Source: Pararhizobium_B sp963838155 (GTDB lineage: Bacteria > Pseudomonadota > Alphaproteobacteria > Rhizobiales > Rhizobiaceae). From it: a DNA stretch of 64,000 nucleotides. Location of the stretch: positions 62,001-126,000 of the forward strand of contig CAWIQE010000038.1 in NCBI GenBank assembly GCA_963838155.1, given 5' to 3'. Shown here in pieces: positions 27,316 through 36,083 of this stretch (the first letter of the stretch is position 1; every line of letters begins with the position of its first letter). A program made the translations under genes and the position numbers. Under the pieces are notes generated by a model, which did no database searches, had not been told where the DNA came from, and saw only the letters and a list, made by a program, of their open reading frames with translations.

Positions 27316-28830
27316 TCACTCCGCCGCGACGTCGCGCTCTTCGAACCAGGCCGCGAACCGCTCTCTCTCTGCGGGCGACATGTGGCGGGCATGCTTGGTG
27401 CGCCGCTCGACGACGTCCTGCGCCGTCTGCGCCCACTCGGTGCGAATGACGAATTCCGCCTCGCGGGCATGGAAGTCCGGTCCGAAGGTCTCGCCGAGGT
27501 CGGCGAGAGAGGTCGCGCCGTCGAGGAGCGCGTGCATCCGCGTTCCGTAGAGACGGCCGTAATGCTTCAGCAGCGAGGCGGGGAGCCACGGATAGCGCGC
27601 CCGGGCCTCGGCGAGGAACTGCTCGAAGTCGGCGTTGGCGATGTCGCCGCCCGGCAGGTGCGCGGTCCGGGTCCAGGGCTTCTTCATGTCGGGGAAGAAC
27701 GGCTGCAGCTTCTCCAGCGCATGCTCGGAGAGCTTTCTGAACGTCGTGATCTTGCCGCCGAAGACGGAGAGCAGCGGCGCCGCGCCGTCGCGGCTGTCGA
27801 CGTCGAAGATGTAGTCGCGCGTCACCGCGCTCGGGTTTTCCGTGTTGTCGTCGTAGAGCGGCCGGACCCCGGAGAACGAGTGCAGCACGTCGTCGCGCCC
27901 GAGGGGGCGCTTGAAGTAGCGGTTGAGGACCGTCAGCAGGTAGTCGATCTCGTCGTCTTCCGCCCTCACCTCTTCGGGCGGCCCGTCATAGGGAATGTCG
28001 GTGGTCCCGACGAGCGCCAGGTTCCCCTCGTACGGGTTGATGAAGATCACCCGCTTGTCGGTGTTCTGGACGAGGTAGGCGTTCGGCCCCTCCCAGAACT
28101 TCGGGACGACGATGTGGCTTCCCTTGACCAGGCGCACGCTGCGCTTGGAGTTGATGCCGGCGACCTCGCCGATGATGCGGTTGACCCAGGGCCCGGCCGC
28201 GTTGACGACCGCCCGGGCGCGCAACTCGAAGGAGCCTCCCGAACGGCCCGAAAGCGTCGCGGACCAGGTCTTCCCGTCGCGCCGCAGCCCCGTGCAGGCC
28301 GTGCGGGTCAGGATCCTCGCACCCCTCTCGCGCGCATCGACCGCGTTCAGCACGACGAGCCGCGCGTCGTCCACCCAGCAGTCGGAATATTCGAAGGCGC
28401 GCGTGAACTCGTCCTTGATCGGCGCGCCCTCGGGGGCCGTCCTCAGGTTCAGGGTCCGCGTCCCCGGAAGCCGTTTCCGGCCGCCGAGATGGTCGTAGAG
28501 GAAGAGGCCGAGCCGCACCAGCCAGGCCGGCCGGTCGATGGGGCTGTGGGGCAGGACGAAGCGGAGCGGCCAGATGATGTGCGGCGCCGATTCCAGAAGG
28601 ACCTCGCGCTCGATGAGCGCCTCGCGCACCAGGCGGAACTCGTAGTATTCGAGATAGCGCAGCCCCCCGTGGACCAGCTTTCCGGAGCGCGAGCTGGTAC
28701 CCTCCGCGAGGTCGTCCTTCTCGCACAGCACCACCGAGAGGCCGCGGCCCGCCGCGTCGCGCGCGATCCCCGCCCCGTTGACGCCGCCTCCGATCACCAG
28801 GAGGTCGACGATGTCGTCGTTGTCGCTCAC
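27316..28830 (-). CDS. eryB: Erythritol-4-phosphate dehydrogenase, EryB type (GlpD family)
   Basis: A 504-aa FAD-dependent oxidoreductase of the glycerol-3-phosphate dehydrogenase family. The dinucleotide motif GGGVNGAG is at 14-21, followed by HGGLRYLEYYEF, and further downstream VNAAGPWVN and GGKITTFRKLSE. It oxidises L-erythritol-4-phosphate to L-3-tetrulose-4-phosphate with electrons going to quinones. Its GTG start (28830) overlaps the eryA stop as GTGA, so it is translationally coupled. A second, divergent paralog lies at 30573-32291. Confidence 0.9.
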   Translation of the reverse strand: MSDNDDIVDLLVIGGGVNGAGIARDAAGRGLSVVLCEKDDLAEGTSSRSGKLVHGGLRYLEYYEFRLVREALIEREVLLESAPHIIWPLRFVLPHSPIDRPAWLVRLGLFLYDHLGGRKRLPGTRTLNLRTAPEGAPIKDEFTRAFEYSDCWVDDARLVVLNAVDARERGARILTRTACTGLRRDGKTWSATLSGRSGGSFELRARAVVNAAGPWVNRIIGEVAGINSKRSVRLVKGSHIVVPKFWEGPNAYLVQNTDKRVIFINPYEGNLALVGTTDIPYDGPPEEVRAEDDEIDYLLTVLNRYFKRPLGRDDVLHSFSGVRPLYDDNTENPSAVTRDYIFDVDSRDGAAPLLSVFGGKITTFRKLSEHALEKLQPFFPDMKKPWTRTAHLPGGDIANADFEQFLAEARARYPWLPASLLKHYGRLYGTRMHALLDGATSLADLGETFGPDFHAREAEFVIRTEWAQTAQDVVERRTKHARHMSPAERERFAAWFEERDVAAE

Positions 28831-30419
28831 GTCCCGCGCTCCAGCTTGTTCATCCGTTCGAGTTTCGCATTCCCGCCGGCCTGCGCCATGGCCCGCCAGA
28901 CGGGCCGCAGCGCCTCGTGCGCGTCCACGAAGGAAGCGAAGAGGCGGTCGTATTCCGCCGCGAGCGCCGCGTCGGGAGGTTCGGCGTCGCCGAGGAGGGA
29001 ATCGACCCATTCCGCCGTGCAGGCGTCCATGGTGGGATAGATGCCGAGGCACACGGCCGCCGTCATCGCGGCGCCTGCCGCTCCCGCCTCCTCGCGCGCG
29101 CTCGTGCGGGTCGCCGACCGGGTGACGGCTCCGAAGATCCGCCTGAAGGACCGGTTGCGCGCTGCTCCGCCGGACAGCCGGATCTCGTCGGGGACGGGCC
29201 CCATGGCCGCGAAGCAGTCGCGCGCCGCAAACGCGAGGCCCTCGAGGACCGCGCGTGCCAGGTCGGCGAAGCCGTGGTCGAGCGACAGGCCGAGGAAGCC
29301 CGCGCGCGCATTCGCGTCGACGAACGGGCCCCGCTCGCCGGCGAGCGAAATGTAGGGCTGGTAGAGAAGCGACGCCGGGCGGGCCGCCTCGACCCACCGG
29401 TCGAGAGCCTTCATGAGGTCGGCCCGGTCCGGGCTGAGCCCGCCGGCCGCGAGCACGTCGCGGGCGAGCCCGACCAGCCAGTCGATGTTCAGCGTCGCCG
29501 CCATGTTGGACTGCAGCTGCGCGAAGGCGCCCGGCACCGGCATCGCGATCGTGTATCCGGAAGCGCTGTCGTTGAGCACGACGTCCCCGACCGACCGCGC
29601 GAGCCGCATGTGCATGCCCGTCGAACCCACGATCGAGCAGCCGACGTCGCGCGTCGGATGGTAGAGGCCGCCGCCGAGCGCCGTCGCGACGATGTCGACA
29701 TAGCCGAGGACGACCGGCGTCCCTTCGGCGAGCCCGGTCGCCGCCGCCGCTTCCGCGTCGAGCCCGTCGTGATGCGAGAGGCCGTCCAGCATCGGCGGCA
29801 GGAGCGATTTCTGCCGCGTGAGGCCGAGAATCCCGATCGCCTCGTCGCTATAGGCCTTCCGCCTGTAGTCGCCGAAGGTGAAGGTTCCCTCGCTCGGGTC
29901 CGTGGCGCGCACCCCGGTGAGCTTGAAATAGAGCCAGTCCTTGCAGTGAAAGGCCGTCCGCGCCCTCCCGAGCGCCTCGGCGGCGTTGTCCCTCAGCCAT
30001 TGCAGCTGCGCGCCCTGCTGGCAGGCGTTGAGCCCGGTTCCCGTCAGTTCGAACCGCCGCCGGTCGTCCGGCCGCGCCCGCGCCGCTTCCACCAGCCGGC
30101 CCGCCCGCGCGTCGAGCCACAGGAGCGCCGGCATGACGGGGTCGCCCTTTCCGTCGATCAGCCAGGTGCCGTCGCCCTGCCCGGTCACCGCGACGGCCGC
30201 CGTGCGCGCCTTCAGGCCGCCGATCTTCTCGCCGAGCGCGGCGAGCGTCGCCGCCGTCTTCGCCCAGGTGGCGCCGAGGTCCTGCTCCACGCCGCCGTCG
30301 CCGACGCTCGCATAGTCGTTGGGGACGGACGCCACGTCGATCTGGCGCCCCGACAGGTCGAACGCCACGGACTTGATGACCGAGGTTCCGGCATCGACGC
30401 CGATCAGGATATCCTTCAT
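28827..30419 (-). CDS. eryA: Erythritol kinase, EryA type (FGGY family)
   Basis: A 530-aa FGGY-family carbohydrate kinase. The phosphate motif GVDAGTS is at 7-13; VTGQGDGTWL and the C-terminal RLSGGAARN ATP-binding motif are present. It phosphorylates erythritol to L-erythritol-4-phosphate. It is the first gene of eryABC, with GGAGG eight bases before ATG 30419 and an EryD-type operator 17 nt upstream of the start. The assignment over kinase 2 rests on operon structure with eryB and eryC and recalled similarity to Brucella EryA. Confidence 0.88.
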   Translation of the reverse strand: MKDILIGVDAGTSVIKSVAFDLSGRQIDVASVPNDYASVGDGGVEQDLGATWAKTAATLAALGEKIGGLKARTAAVAVTGQGDGTWLIDGKGDPVMPALLWLDARAGRLVEAARARPDDRRRFELTGTGLNACQQGAQLQWLRDNAAEALGRARTAFHCKDWLYFKLTGVRATDPSEGTFTFGDYRRKAYSDEAIGILGLTRQKSLLPPMLDGLSHHDGLDAEAAAATGLAEGTPVVLGYVDIVATALGGGLYHPTRDVGCSIVGSTGMHMRLARSVGDVVLNDSASGYTIAMPVPGAFAQLQSNMAATLNIDWLVGLARDVLAAGGLSPDRADLMKALDRWVEAARPASLLYQPYISLAGERGPFVDANARAGFLGLSLDHGFADLARAVLEGLAFAARDCFAAMGPVPDEIRLSGGAARNRSFRRIFGAVTRSATRTSAREEAGAAGAAMTAAVCLGIYPTMDACTAEWVDSLLGDAEPPDAALAAEYDRLFASFVDAHEALRPVWRAMAQAGGNAKLERMNKLERGT

Positions 30420-30436
30420 TCCGGCAGCCTCCCCAC

Positions 30437-30491
30437 GATGATATTTCTATCATCACATAAAAAAAATTTCACATCGGGGCGCATTTGTCAA
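30437..30491 (-). promoter_or_regulatory. eryABC promoter with EryD-type operator
   Basis: A perfect inverted repeat GATGATA-TTTC-TATCATC (30437-30454) lies downstream, on the minus strand, of TTGACA (30491-30486). The spacer and flanking A/T tract closely match the eryD promoter region at 26225-26279, including the TTTGTCAATCG stretch. One regulator probably controls both operons. Confidence 0.75.
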
Positions 30492-30572
30492 TCGAGCGGC
30501 CCTTTCGGACGGCCTCTCCCGGCATGACAACCCGGCACGACGCCCCGGTCATGGGCGCGGCCCGAGGGCGCC

Positions 30573-32291
30573 TCAGCCCACGGACGTGCCGCCCCCGGCA
30601 TCGAGCGCGATCCCGTGCCGGGTGACCGCGATCGCGCGCACCTCCGCCGCCTCGCGGTCCCGCCGCCCGGCCGGCCAGCCGCAGGCGCCCGCGACGATCC
30701 CGGCGAGTTCGTCGAGCGCCTCCGGCGTCAGCCGGCCGGTGATCGCGATGGTCGTCCTGCGGAAGATGACGTCCGCCAGCGACCCGACGAGCTCCTCGTC
30801 CGAGATCTGCGCGATCTCGCCGACGGAATAGTCCGGCAGGCTCGAAAGCGGCCGGTCGCCGTGCGAGCCGGCCCGGGCGGCGAACGCTTCCGCCCGGGTT
30901 CCGTATCGATCGAGGAGGCAGGCCACGCGCCCGGCCTCGAGTCCCGAGGAGGCCGACACCCGGCCGATCCACGCGGCCCGCGCGGCTTCGCCCGCCGGAA
31001 AGTCCCGGCCCCCGCCGATGGCGACATGGCGTGTCGAGACCCGGCGTTCCTTCCCGACGAGGGCGAGCACCCGGTCGGCCGCCTCCTCCGCGAAGCCCCG
31101 GAACGTCGTCCACTTGCCGCCGACGAGCGAGAGCACCGGCGTCCGTCCCTCCGCAAGGACGTCCTCCCTGATCGAGTGGTCGCGGCTGATGCGGCCCGGG
31201 TCGTCGACGTCGGCGGCCGGCAGCGGCCGCACGCCGCAATAGCGGTAGACGACCTGCCCCGGCGCGACCGCGACGCCCGGAAACATCGCCGCGACGGCCT
31301 CCAGCATGTAGGCGGCCTCGGCATCCTCGCAGACCGCCGCGTCGGGATCGTCGGCACGGATGTCGGTGGACCCGACGAGCGCGAGGCCGAAATAGGGATA
31401 GACGAGGCAGATGCGCCCGTCCGGCGACCCGAAATAGACCATGCGCCCGTCGAGCTGGCGCACGAGTTCGGGATTGTCGAGCAGCAGGTGCGACCCCTTG
31501 GTGCCGCCGATATAGGTCCGCTCGAGGCCGAGTTTCGCGTTGACCCTGTCGATCCAGGCGCCGCCGGCGTTGACGACGACGTCGGCCGTCACCCGAAGCG
31601 CCTCGCCCGTCGTCTCGTCGCGAAGCAGCAACGCGTCTCCGTCCCGCCCGGCGAGCCCCGTGTGCGTGAGCGCGACCGAACCGGGGTTCGCGCGGCCGCC
31701 GTCGAGCACCAGTTCCAGGCCGAGCCGCTCCGGCAGCGTCACCGCCGCGTCGTAATAGCTGCCCGTCGCGACGATGTCCGGCTTCAGCGCCGGAAGCCCC
31801 GCGAGCGACCTGCGGCGCAGGGCGAGCCCGTGCCGCGGCATCGCGCGCTCGCGGCTGCCGAAGAGGTCGTAGAGGCCGAGGCCGAGTTCGGTGATCAGCA
31901 CCCCGCGGTCGGACAGTTTCGCGGGGACCCCGAGGACGCGCGCGATCGACGGCACGATGCCCCCGAACCAGGAGAAGATCGGGATGACCGTCTTCAGCGG
32001 CCGGACTGCGTGCGGCGCGTTCCCGAGCAGGAGGTTCCTTTCGAGCGTCGACTGCGCGACGAGGCGGAACTCGCCGGTTTCCAGGTATTTCAGCCCCCCG
32101 TGGATGAGCCGCGACGGGGCCGCGCTCGCCCCGGAGCAGATGTCGGACTTGTCGCACAGGAGGCAGTCGACGCCCTGCATCGACAGGTCGCGGTAGAGGC
32201 CGGCGCCGTTGATGCCGGCGCCGGCGATGACGACCGGCACGTGCCGCATCGACCGCGCCTTCGAGAGCGCCGCCTCGCGCGAGGTGGTCAC
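30573..32291 (-). CDS. Second FAD-dependent polyol-phosphate dehydrogenase (GlpD family)
   Basis: A 572-aa GlpD/GlpA-family dehydrogenase. FAD motif GAGINGAG at 24-31, then HGGLKYLETGEF, VNAGGAWIDRV and GGKWTTFRGF. It starts at GTG 32291, overlapping the stop of kinase 2 as GTGA, the same coupling as eryA-eryB; ATG at residue 15 is an alternative. It differs enough from EryB to suggest a different polyol phosphate. It ends its operon just before the eryA promoter. Substrate unknown; threitol, a pentitol or glycerol are candidates by analogy with rhizobial polyol loci. Confidence 0.87.
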   Translation of the reverse strand: MTTSREAALSKARSMRHVPVVIAGAGINGAGLYRDLSMQGVDCLLCDKSDICSGASAAPSRLIHGGLKYLETGEFRLVAQSTLERNLLLGNAPHAVRPLKTVIPIFSWFGGIVPSIARVLGVPAKLSDRGVLITELGLGLYDLFGSRERAMPRHGLALRRRSLAGLPALKPDIVATGSYYDAAVTLPERLGLELVLDGGRANPGSVALTHTGLAGRDGDALLLRDETTGEALRVTADVVVNAGGAWIDRVNAKLGLERTYIGGTKGSHLLLDNPELVRQLDGRMVYFGSPDGRICLVYPYFGLALVGSTDIRADDPDAAVCEDAEAAYMLEAVAAMFPGVAVAPGQVVYRYCGVRPLPAADVDDPGRISRDHSIREDVLAEGRTPVLSLVGGKWTTFRGFAEEAADRVLALVGKERRVSTRHVAIGGGRDFPAGEAARAAWIGRVSASSGLEAGRVACLLDRYGTRAEAFAARAGSHGDRPLSSLPDYSVGEIAQISDEELVGSLADVIFRRTTIAITGRLTPEALDELAGIVAGACGWPAGRRDREAAEVRAIAVTRHGIALDAGGGTSVG

Positions 32292-33811
32292 GGCGCCGCT
32301 CCCCCGGCCCCGTCGAGCTCCGCCCAGAAGGGCCGCATCGCTTCGGCCAGCCGGGTGTAGAGGTCGAATCTCCGCCCGAGCGCGCCGCCTCGCTCCGGAT
32401 CCGGCCGGAAGGTCCCGGCGATTTCGCAGCAGGCGGAAGCCGCCGCCCGGAGGTCGTCGAAGACGCCGACCGCGACGCCCGCGCAGAGCGCCGCGCCGAG
32501 CGCGGCCGCCTCGCTTTCCGCCGGCACCTCGACGGCGCGGCCGAGGCCGTCGGCGAAGAGCTGCCCCATGCGCGGACGGGCGGAGCCGCCCCCCGTCAGC
32601 CGGACGCGCTTGACGTCGAAGGCGCCGGCCAGGATGTCGACATGGGTGCGGTGGTTGAAGACGATGCCCTCCAGCACCGCCTGCAGCATGTCGGCCTGCC
32701 CGTGCCAGGCCTTGAGGCCGAAGAACGCCGCGCTCGCCGGCTCCGGATGGGGAGAGCCGTAGAGGAACGGATGATAGACGACCGGCGCCGCCTCGAGCGC
32801 CGCCCGGTCGAGCTCCGCCTCCATGGCGGACAGGAGCGCGCCCGGATCGCGTTCGCCGAACTGGCGCACGACCCACTCCAGGTTGGCCGAGGAAGCCGGC
32901 GAGATCGACATGTTCATCCACGAGCCGCGGGTGACGCCCGACCGGCAGGCCCAGCGCGGACCGCCCGGATGGTCGTCGACGCGCGGCGCGTCCGACAGCA
33001 CTTCGTTGATGCTGAAGGTGCCGGCCGTGATCGTCAGGTCGCCGGCATCGAGGTTGCCCATGCCGACGGCCGCCGCTGTGACGTCATGCAGGCCGGCGGC
33101 GACCGGCGTACCCGCCAGGAGCCCCGTCGCCCTCGCCGCGGCCGCCGTGACCGCTCCGGCGCGCGCCGCCGGCTCCAGGACGGGAGGCAGCGCCGCGGCG
33201 ATGTCCGAGAGCCCGTAGAGCGCCAGCACGGCCTCGCTGTAGTCCTGTTCGTGAAGGTCGAAGAACGAGGTACTCGCCTCCGTCAGGTCCGTCGCGATCT
33301 CGCCCGTCAGGCAGAACCGCAGCCAGTCCTTGCAGAAGAAGGCGTGCCCGATCGCGGCGAAGCGGTCCGGCTCGTGCCGCCGGATCCAGGCGAGCAGTGC
33401 CGCCGCCGAATAGGGATAGGGATGCTGGCCCGTCAGGGGCAGCGCCCGGTCCAGCACGCCGTCGGACCGCCACCCGGCGACGATGCCCGCGGCGCGGCTG
33501 TCGAGCGACAGGATCCCGCGGCCGAGCGGCCGTCCGTCGCGGCCGAGGCAGTAGAGGCCGTCGCCGTGGCCGGTGACCGAGACGCCCGCGACGGCGGAAG
33601 CCGCGATGCCCGCCGCGGCGACGGCCTCGCGGATCGCTCCCGCGGCGGCCGACCACGCGGCCGCCATGTCGCGCTCGACATGGGCGGGCCGCGGGACATG
33701 CTGCTCCACCGTCGCCTTGCCGGTGGCGACGACCCGGCCGGCGGTATCGACCACGATCGCCTTGGTCACCGTCGATCCGCTGTCGAGGCCGACGAGGTAG
33801 GGGCCCGCCAT
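32288..33811 (-). CDS. Second FGGY-family polyol kinase
   Basis: A 507-aa FGGY kinase with GLDSGST at 8-14, VTGHGDGLYCLG, the substrate-domain HDVTAAAVGMG segment and a C-terminal RLTGGGSARP ATP motif. It forms a coupled kinase-dehydrogenase pair with the gene that overlaps it, and follows rpiB by 25 nt. It therefore belongs to the operon deoR-tpiA-rpiB-kinase-dehydrogenase. That placement implies a product entering through the same isomerases as erythritol, but the specific polyol cannot be read. Confidence 0.87.
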   Translation of the reverse strand: MAGPYLVGLDSGSTVTKAIVVDTAGRVVATGKATVEQHVPRPAHVERDMAAAWSAAAGAIREAVAAAGIAASAVAGVSVTGHGDGLYCLGRDGRPLGRGILSLDSRAAGIVAGWRSDGVLDRALPLTGQHPYPYSAAALLAWIRRHEPDRFAAIGHAFFCKDWLRFCLTGEIATDLTEASTSFFDLHEQDYSEAVLALYGLSDIAAALPPVLEPAARAGAVTAAAARATGLLAGTPVAAGLHDVTAAAVGMGNLDAGDLTITAGTFSINEVLSDAPRVDDHPGGPRWACRSGVTRGSWMNMSISPASSANLEWVVRQFGERDPGALLSAMEAELDRAALEAAPVVYHPFLYGSPHPEPASAAFFGLKAWHGQADMLQAVLEGIVFNHRTHVDILAGAFDVKRVRLTGGGSARPRMGQLFADGLGRAVEVPAESEAAALGAALCAGVAVGVFDDLRAAASACCEIAGTFRPDPERGGALGRRFDLYTRLAEAMRPFWAELDGAGGAAP

Positions 33812-33836
33812 CGTCCGCTCCCGCAGGGTGCCGGGC

Positions 33837-34304
33837 CTAGGAGGCCCGCGCTTCCCGGAAGCGGGCGTCGACCTGGTTCATCTTCTCCACCTTGCGCGCC
33901 GAGCCGCCGCCCTGGAACTCGTTGGCGAGCCAGATGTCGGCCAGCATCTTGGCGACGTTCACCCCCGTGGTCAGCGCGCCCATGGTGATCACCTGGGCGT
34001 TGTTGGAGGCGATGGCACGTTCGGCCGAATAGGGATCCATGACGGTCGCGGCGCGCACGCCGGGCACCTTGTTGGCGGTGATCGCCATTCCGAGACCCGT
34101 GCCGCAGATGAGGATGCCGCGCTCGAAATCGCCCTTCGAGATGCGCTCGGCGAGCTCCACCGCGACGTCCGGATAGTCGACCGGATTGTCGTCGTGGACG
34201 CCGATGTCCTCCACGGTGTGGCCCTTCGAGCGCAGGTGCTCGACGAGCGCGTCCTTCATGGGCAGGCCCAGGTGGTCGGTACCGATGATGATTGTCTTGC
34301 TCAT
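33837..34304 (-). CDS. eryI: RpiB/LacAB-family isomerase (EryI-type)
   Basis: A 155-aa ribose-5-phosphate isomerase B family protein. It has catalytic C67 in ICGTGLG, H11 in GTDHLG and the NNAQVITMG segment. In Brucella the ery-linked RpiB (EryI) converts D-erythrulose-4-phosphate to D-erythrose-4-phosphate. Position between the TIM-like isomerase and kinase 2, within a polyol cluster, supports that role over general RpiB. ATG 34304. Confidence 0.88.
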   Translation of the reverse strand: MSKTIIIGTDHLGLPMKDALVEHLRSKGHTVEDIGVHDDNPVDYPDVAVELAERISKGDFERGILICGTGLGMAITANKVPGVRAATVMDPYSAERAIASNNAQVITMGALTTGVNVAKMLADIWLANEFQGGGSARKVEKMNQVDARFREARAS

Positions 34305-34346
34305 TGTCTGAACTCTCTTTCGGTCGGGGATGGAACGGATGTCATG

Positions 34347-35117
34347 CTATCCGCCGATGACGGCGGCACATTGGTCGAGGATCCCGAGATAGCCTTCGAC
34401 GGTCCACGCCGAACGGCCGATGAAGAGCCCGTCGACCGCAGGGCGGCCGATCAGGTCCTCGCAGTTGCCCGGGTTGACGCTGCCGCCGTAGAGGACGGGC
34501 GGCGGCGCGGAAAGCAGCCCGGCCGCCACCGCGCGGATCCGCGCCTGCCGCTCGTCGGCATAGTCCGGCGAAGCCGGGATTCCGTGTTCGCCGATCGCCC
34601 AGACCGGCTCGTAGGCGAAGAGGATCGTCGCACCCTCGCGCGCCTCGCCGAGGAAGGCGAGCGCTGCCTCGGTCTGGCGCGCGAGCACCGCGTCGGCCCG
34701 GCCCGCTTCGCGCTCCTCCATGGTCTCGCCGACGCACACGAGCGGCGTGAGGCCATGGCGGAGCGCGGCCGCCACCTTGCGTCCGACCGTCTCGTCGGTC
34801 TCGCCGAAATGCGCCCGCCGCTCGCTGTGCCCGAGTTCGACGAGATCCAGGCCGCAATCCGCCAGCATCGCCGGCGAGATCTCCCCGGTCCATGCCCCGG
34901 CGTCCTCCCAGTGCATGGTCTGCGCCCCCACCTTGACGTCGGTGCCGGCGAGCGCCGCCTTGACCTCGCGCACCGCGGTGAAGGGCGGAACGACGAAGGG
35001 CTGGATCGACGGATGCCGGAAGTCGCGCTCCAGAAGGCCGCCGGCGAAGTCGAGCGCCTGCGCCAGCGTCTTGTTCATTTTCCAGCTCGTGCCGATCCAG
35101 TAACGCTTGTCAGCCAT
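34347..35117 (-). CDS. eryH: Triose-phosphate-isomerase-like enzyme (EryH-type)
   Basis: A 256-aa TIM-family protein with K13 (SWKMN), H97 (ELGHSER) and E170 (AYEPVWAIG) in place. Asn11 of classical TIM is Ser here, and the phosphate-gripping loop 6 reads GEHGIPASP instead of GTGKTAT, fitting a tetrulose-phosphate isomerase rather than glycolytic TIM. In Brucella EryH (TpiA2) moves the carbonyl of D-3-tetrulose-4-phosphate. Its ATG lies 8 nt inside the deoR gene. Confidence 0.88.
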   Translation of the reverse strand: MADKRYWIGTSWKMNKTLAQALDFAGGLLERDFRHPSIQPFVVPPFTAVREVKAALAGTDVKVGAQTMHWEDAGAWTGEISPAMLADCGLDLVELGHSERRAHFGETDETVGRKVAAALRHGLTPLVCVGETMEEREAGRADAVLARQTEAALAFLGEAREGATILFAYEPVWAIGEHGIPASPDYADERQARIRAVAAGLLSAPPPVLYGGSVNPGNCEDLIGRPAVDGLFIGRSAWTVEGYLGILDQCAAVIGG

Positions 35118-35898
35118 GTGTCGTGCTCCTTGCCGCCGCGCCGGCGATCTCCAGCTCGATGCCGGCCTCCTCCAGCGGCGCCGACGCCTCCGCCGGCAGC
35201 GCCGCGCCGGTCAGGACCGCGTCGAACGCCGTGAGGTCGGCGAGGAAATGCAGCGCCGACCGGCCGAATTTCCGATGGTCGGCCAGGAGGAAGCGGCGCT
35301 CGGCCGCCCGGATCATCAGCCGCTTGTAGTGGACGACCTCCTCGTCCTGGTGGTAGGCCGAGGCGCCCTGGATCGCCGAGGTGGAGACGAAGGCGATGTC
35401 GGCCCTCAGCCCCCGCAGAGCCTCCTCCGCCACGAGGCCGAAGAACCCGTGGAACGTCCTGTGATAGCGTCCCCCGAGGGCGATCAGGTCGATGCCCGGC
35501 TTGCCCGCGAGTTCGTTGATGACGGCGAGGTTGCTCGTGATGACCGTCAGCGGTTGTCGGCCGGGCAGGAATTCCGCTATCGCATTGGCGGTCGACCCGT
35601 CGTCGACCATGATCGTCTGCCCGGGCTCGATGCGGCGGGAAGCCGCCGCCGCGATCCGGCGTTTTTCCTCCGCCGCCTGTCGCTCGCGGTACCTGAAATC
35701 GCTCTCGAACTTGGAGCTGGACTGGATGGATGCCCCGCCGCGCACCTTGCGCAAGAGCCCCGACTGCTCGAGATCGTCCAGATCGCGATGCACGGTCATG
35801 CGGCTGACGCCGAAACGGGCGGCGAGGTCGTCGACGCTCGCGCTGCCCGCGTCCATCAGCATGTCCATTATTCCCTGCCGGCGCGTTTCGGCCTTCAT
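35110..35898 (-). CDS. DeoR-family regulator of the polyol cluster
   Basis: A 262-aa DeoR/GlpR-family repressor. The N-terminal HTH is SVDDLAARFGVSRMTVHRDL, and the C-terminal sugar-phosphate sensor domain contains VDDGSTANAIAEFL and LGGRYH. It opens the operon deoR-eryH-eryI-kinase-dehydrogenase and is divergent from tkt. In Brucella a DeoR regulator also precedes tpiA2-rpiB. ATG 35898 has only a weak ribosome site; a long N-terminal extension from 36045 is unlikely. Confidence 0.87.
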   Translation of the reverse strand: MKAETRRQGIMDMLMDAGSASVDDLAARFGVSRMTVHRDLDDLEQSGLLRKVRGGASIQSSSKFESDFRYRERQAAEEKRRIAAAASRRIEPGQTIMVDDGSTANAIAEFLPGRQPLTVITSNLAVINELAGKPGIDLIALGGRYHRTFHGFFGLVAEEALRGLRADIAFVSTSAIQGASAYHQDEEVVHYKRLMIRAAERRFLLADHRKFGRSALHFLADLTAFDAVLTGAALPAEASAPLEEAGIELEIAGAAARSTTHG

Positions 35899-35990
35899 TC
35901 TGACGTTCGCCCGTGCTTCCGGTAGCGTTGGCTCCGTGGCCGGCCTGCCGCCGACCGATGGACGAAAGATAACACAGATCGCGTGATTTA

Positions 35991-36018
35991 CAACATGTTG
36001 AATGTGATATTGATAGAA
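35991..36018. promoter_or_regulatory. Candidate operators between deoR and tkt
   Basis: A perfect 10-bp palindrome CAACATGTTG (35991-36000) is followed by TGATATTGATAGAA (36005-36018), whose last 8 bases equal one half of the EryD-type operator. Either could couple tkt-tal expression to polyol use. Confidence 0.35.
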
Positions 36019-36083
36019 TTCGCTGTTATGTATAAACTCCGGCAAAACACGCGAACCGAGGTCGAACCGATGGGAGCTGCATC

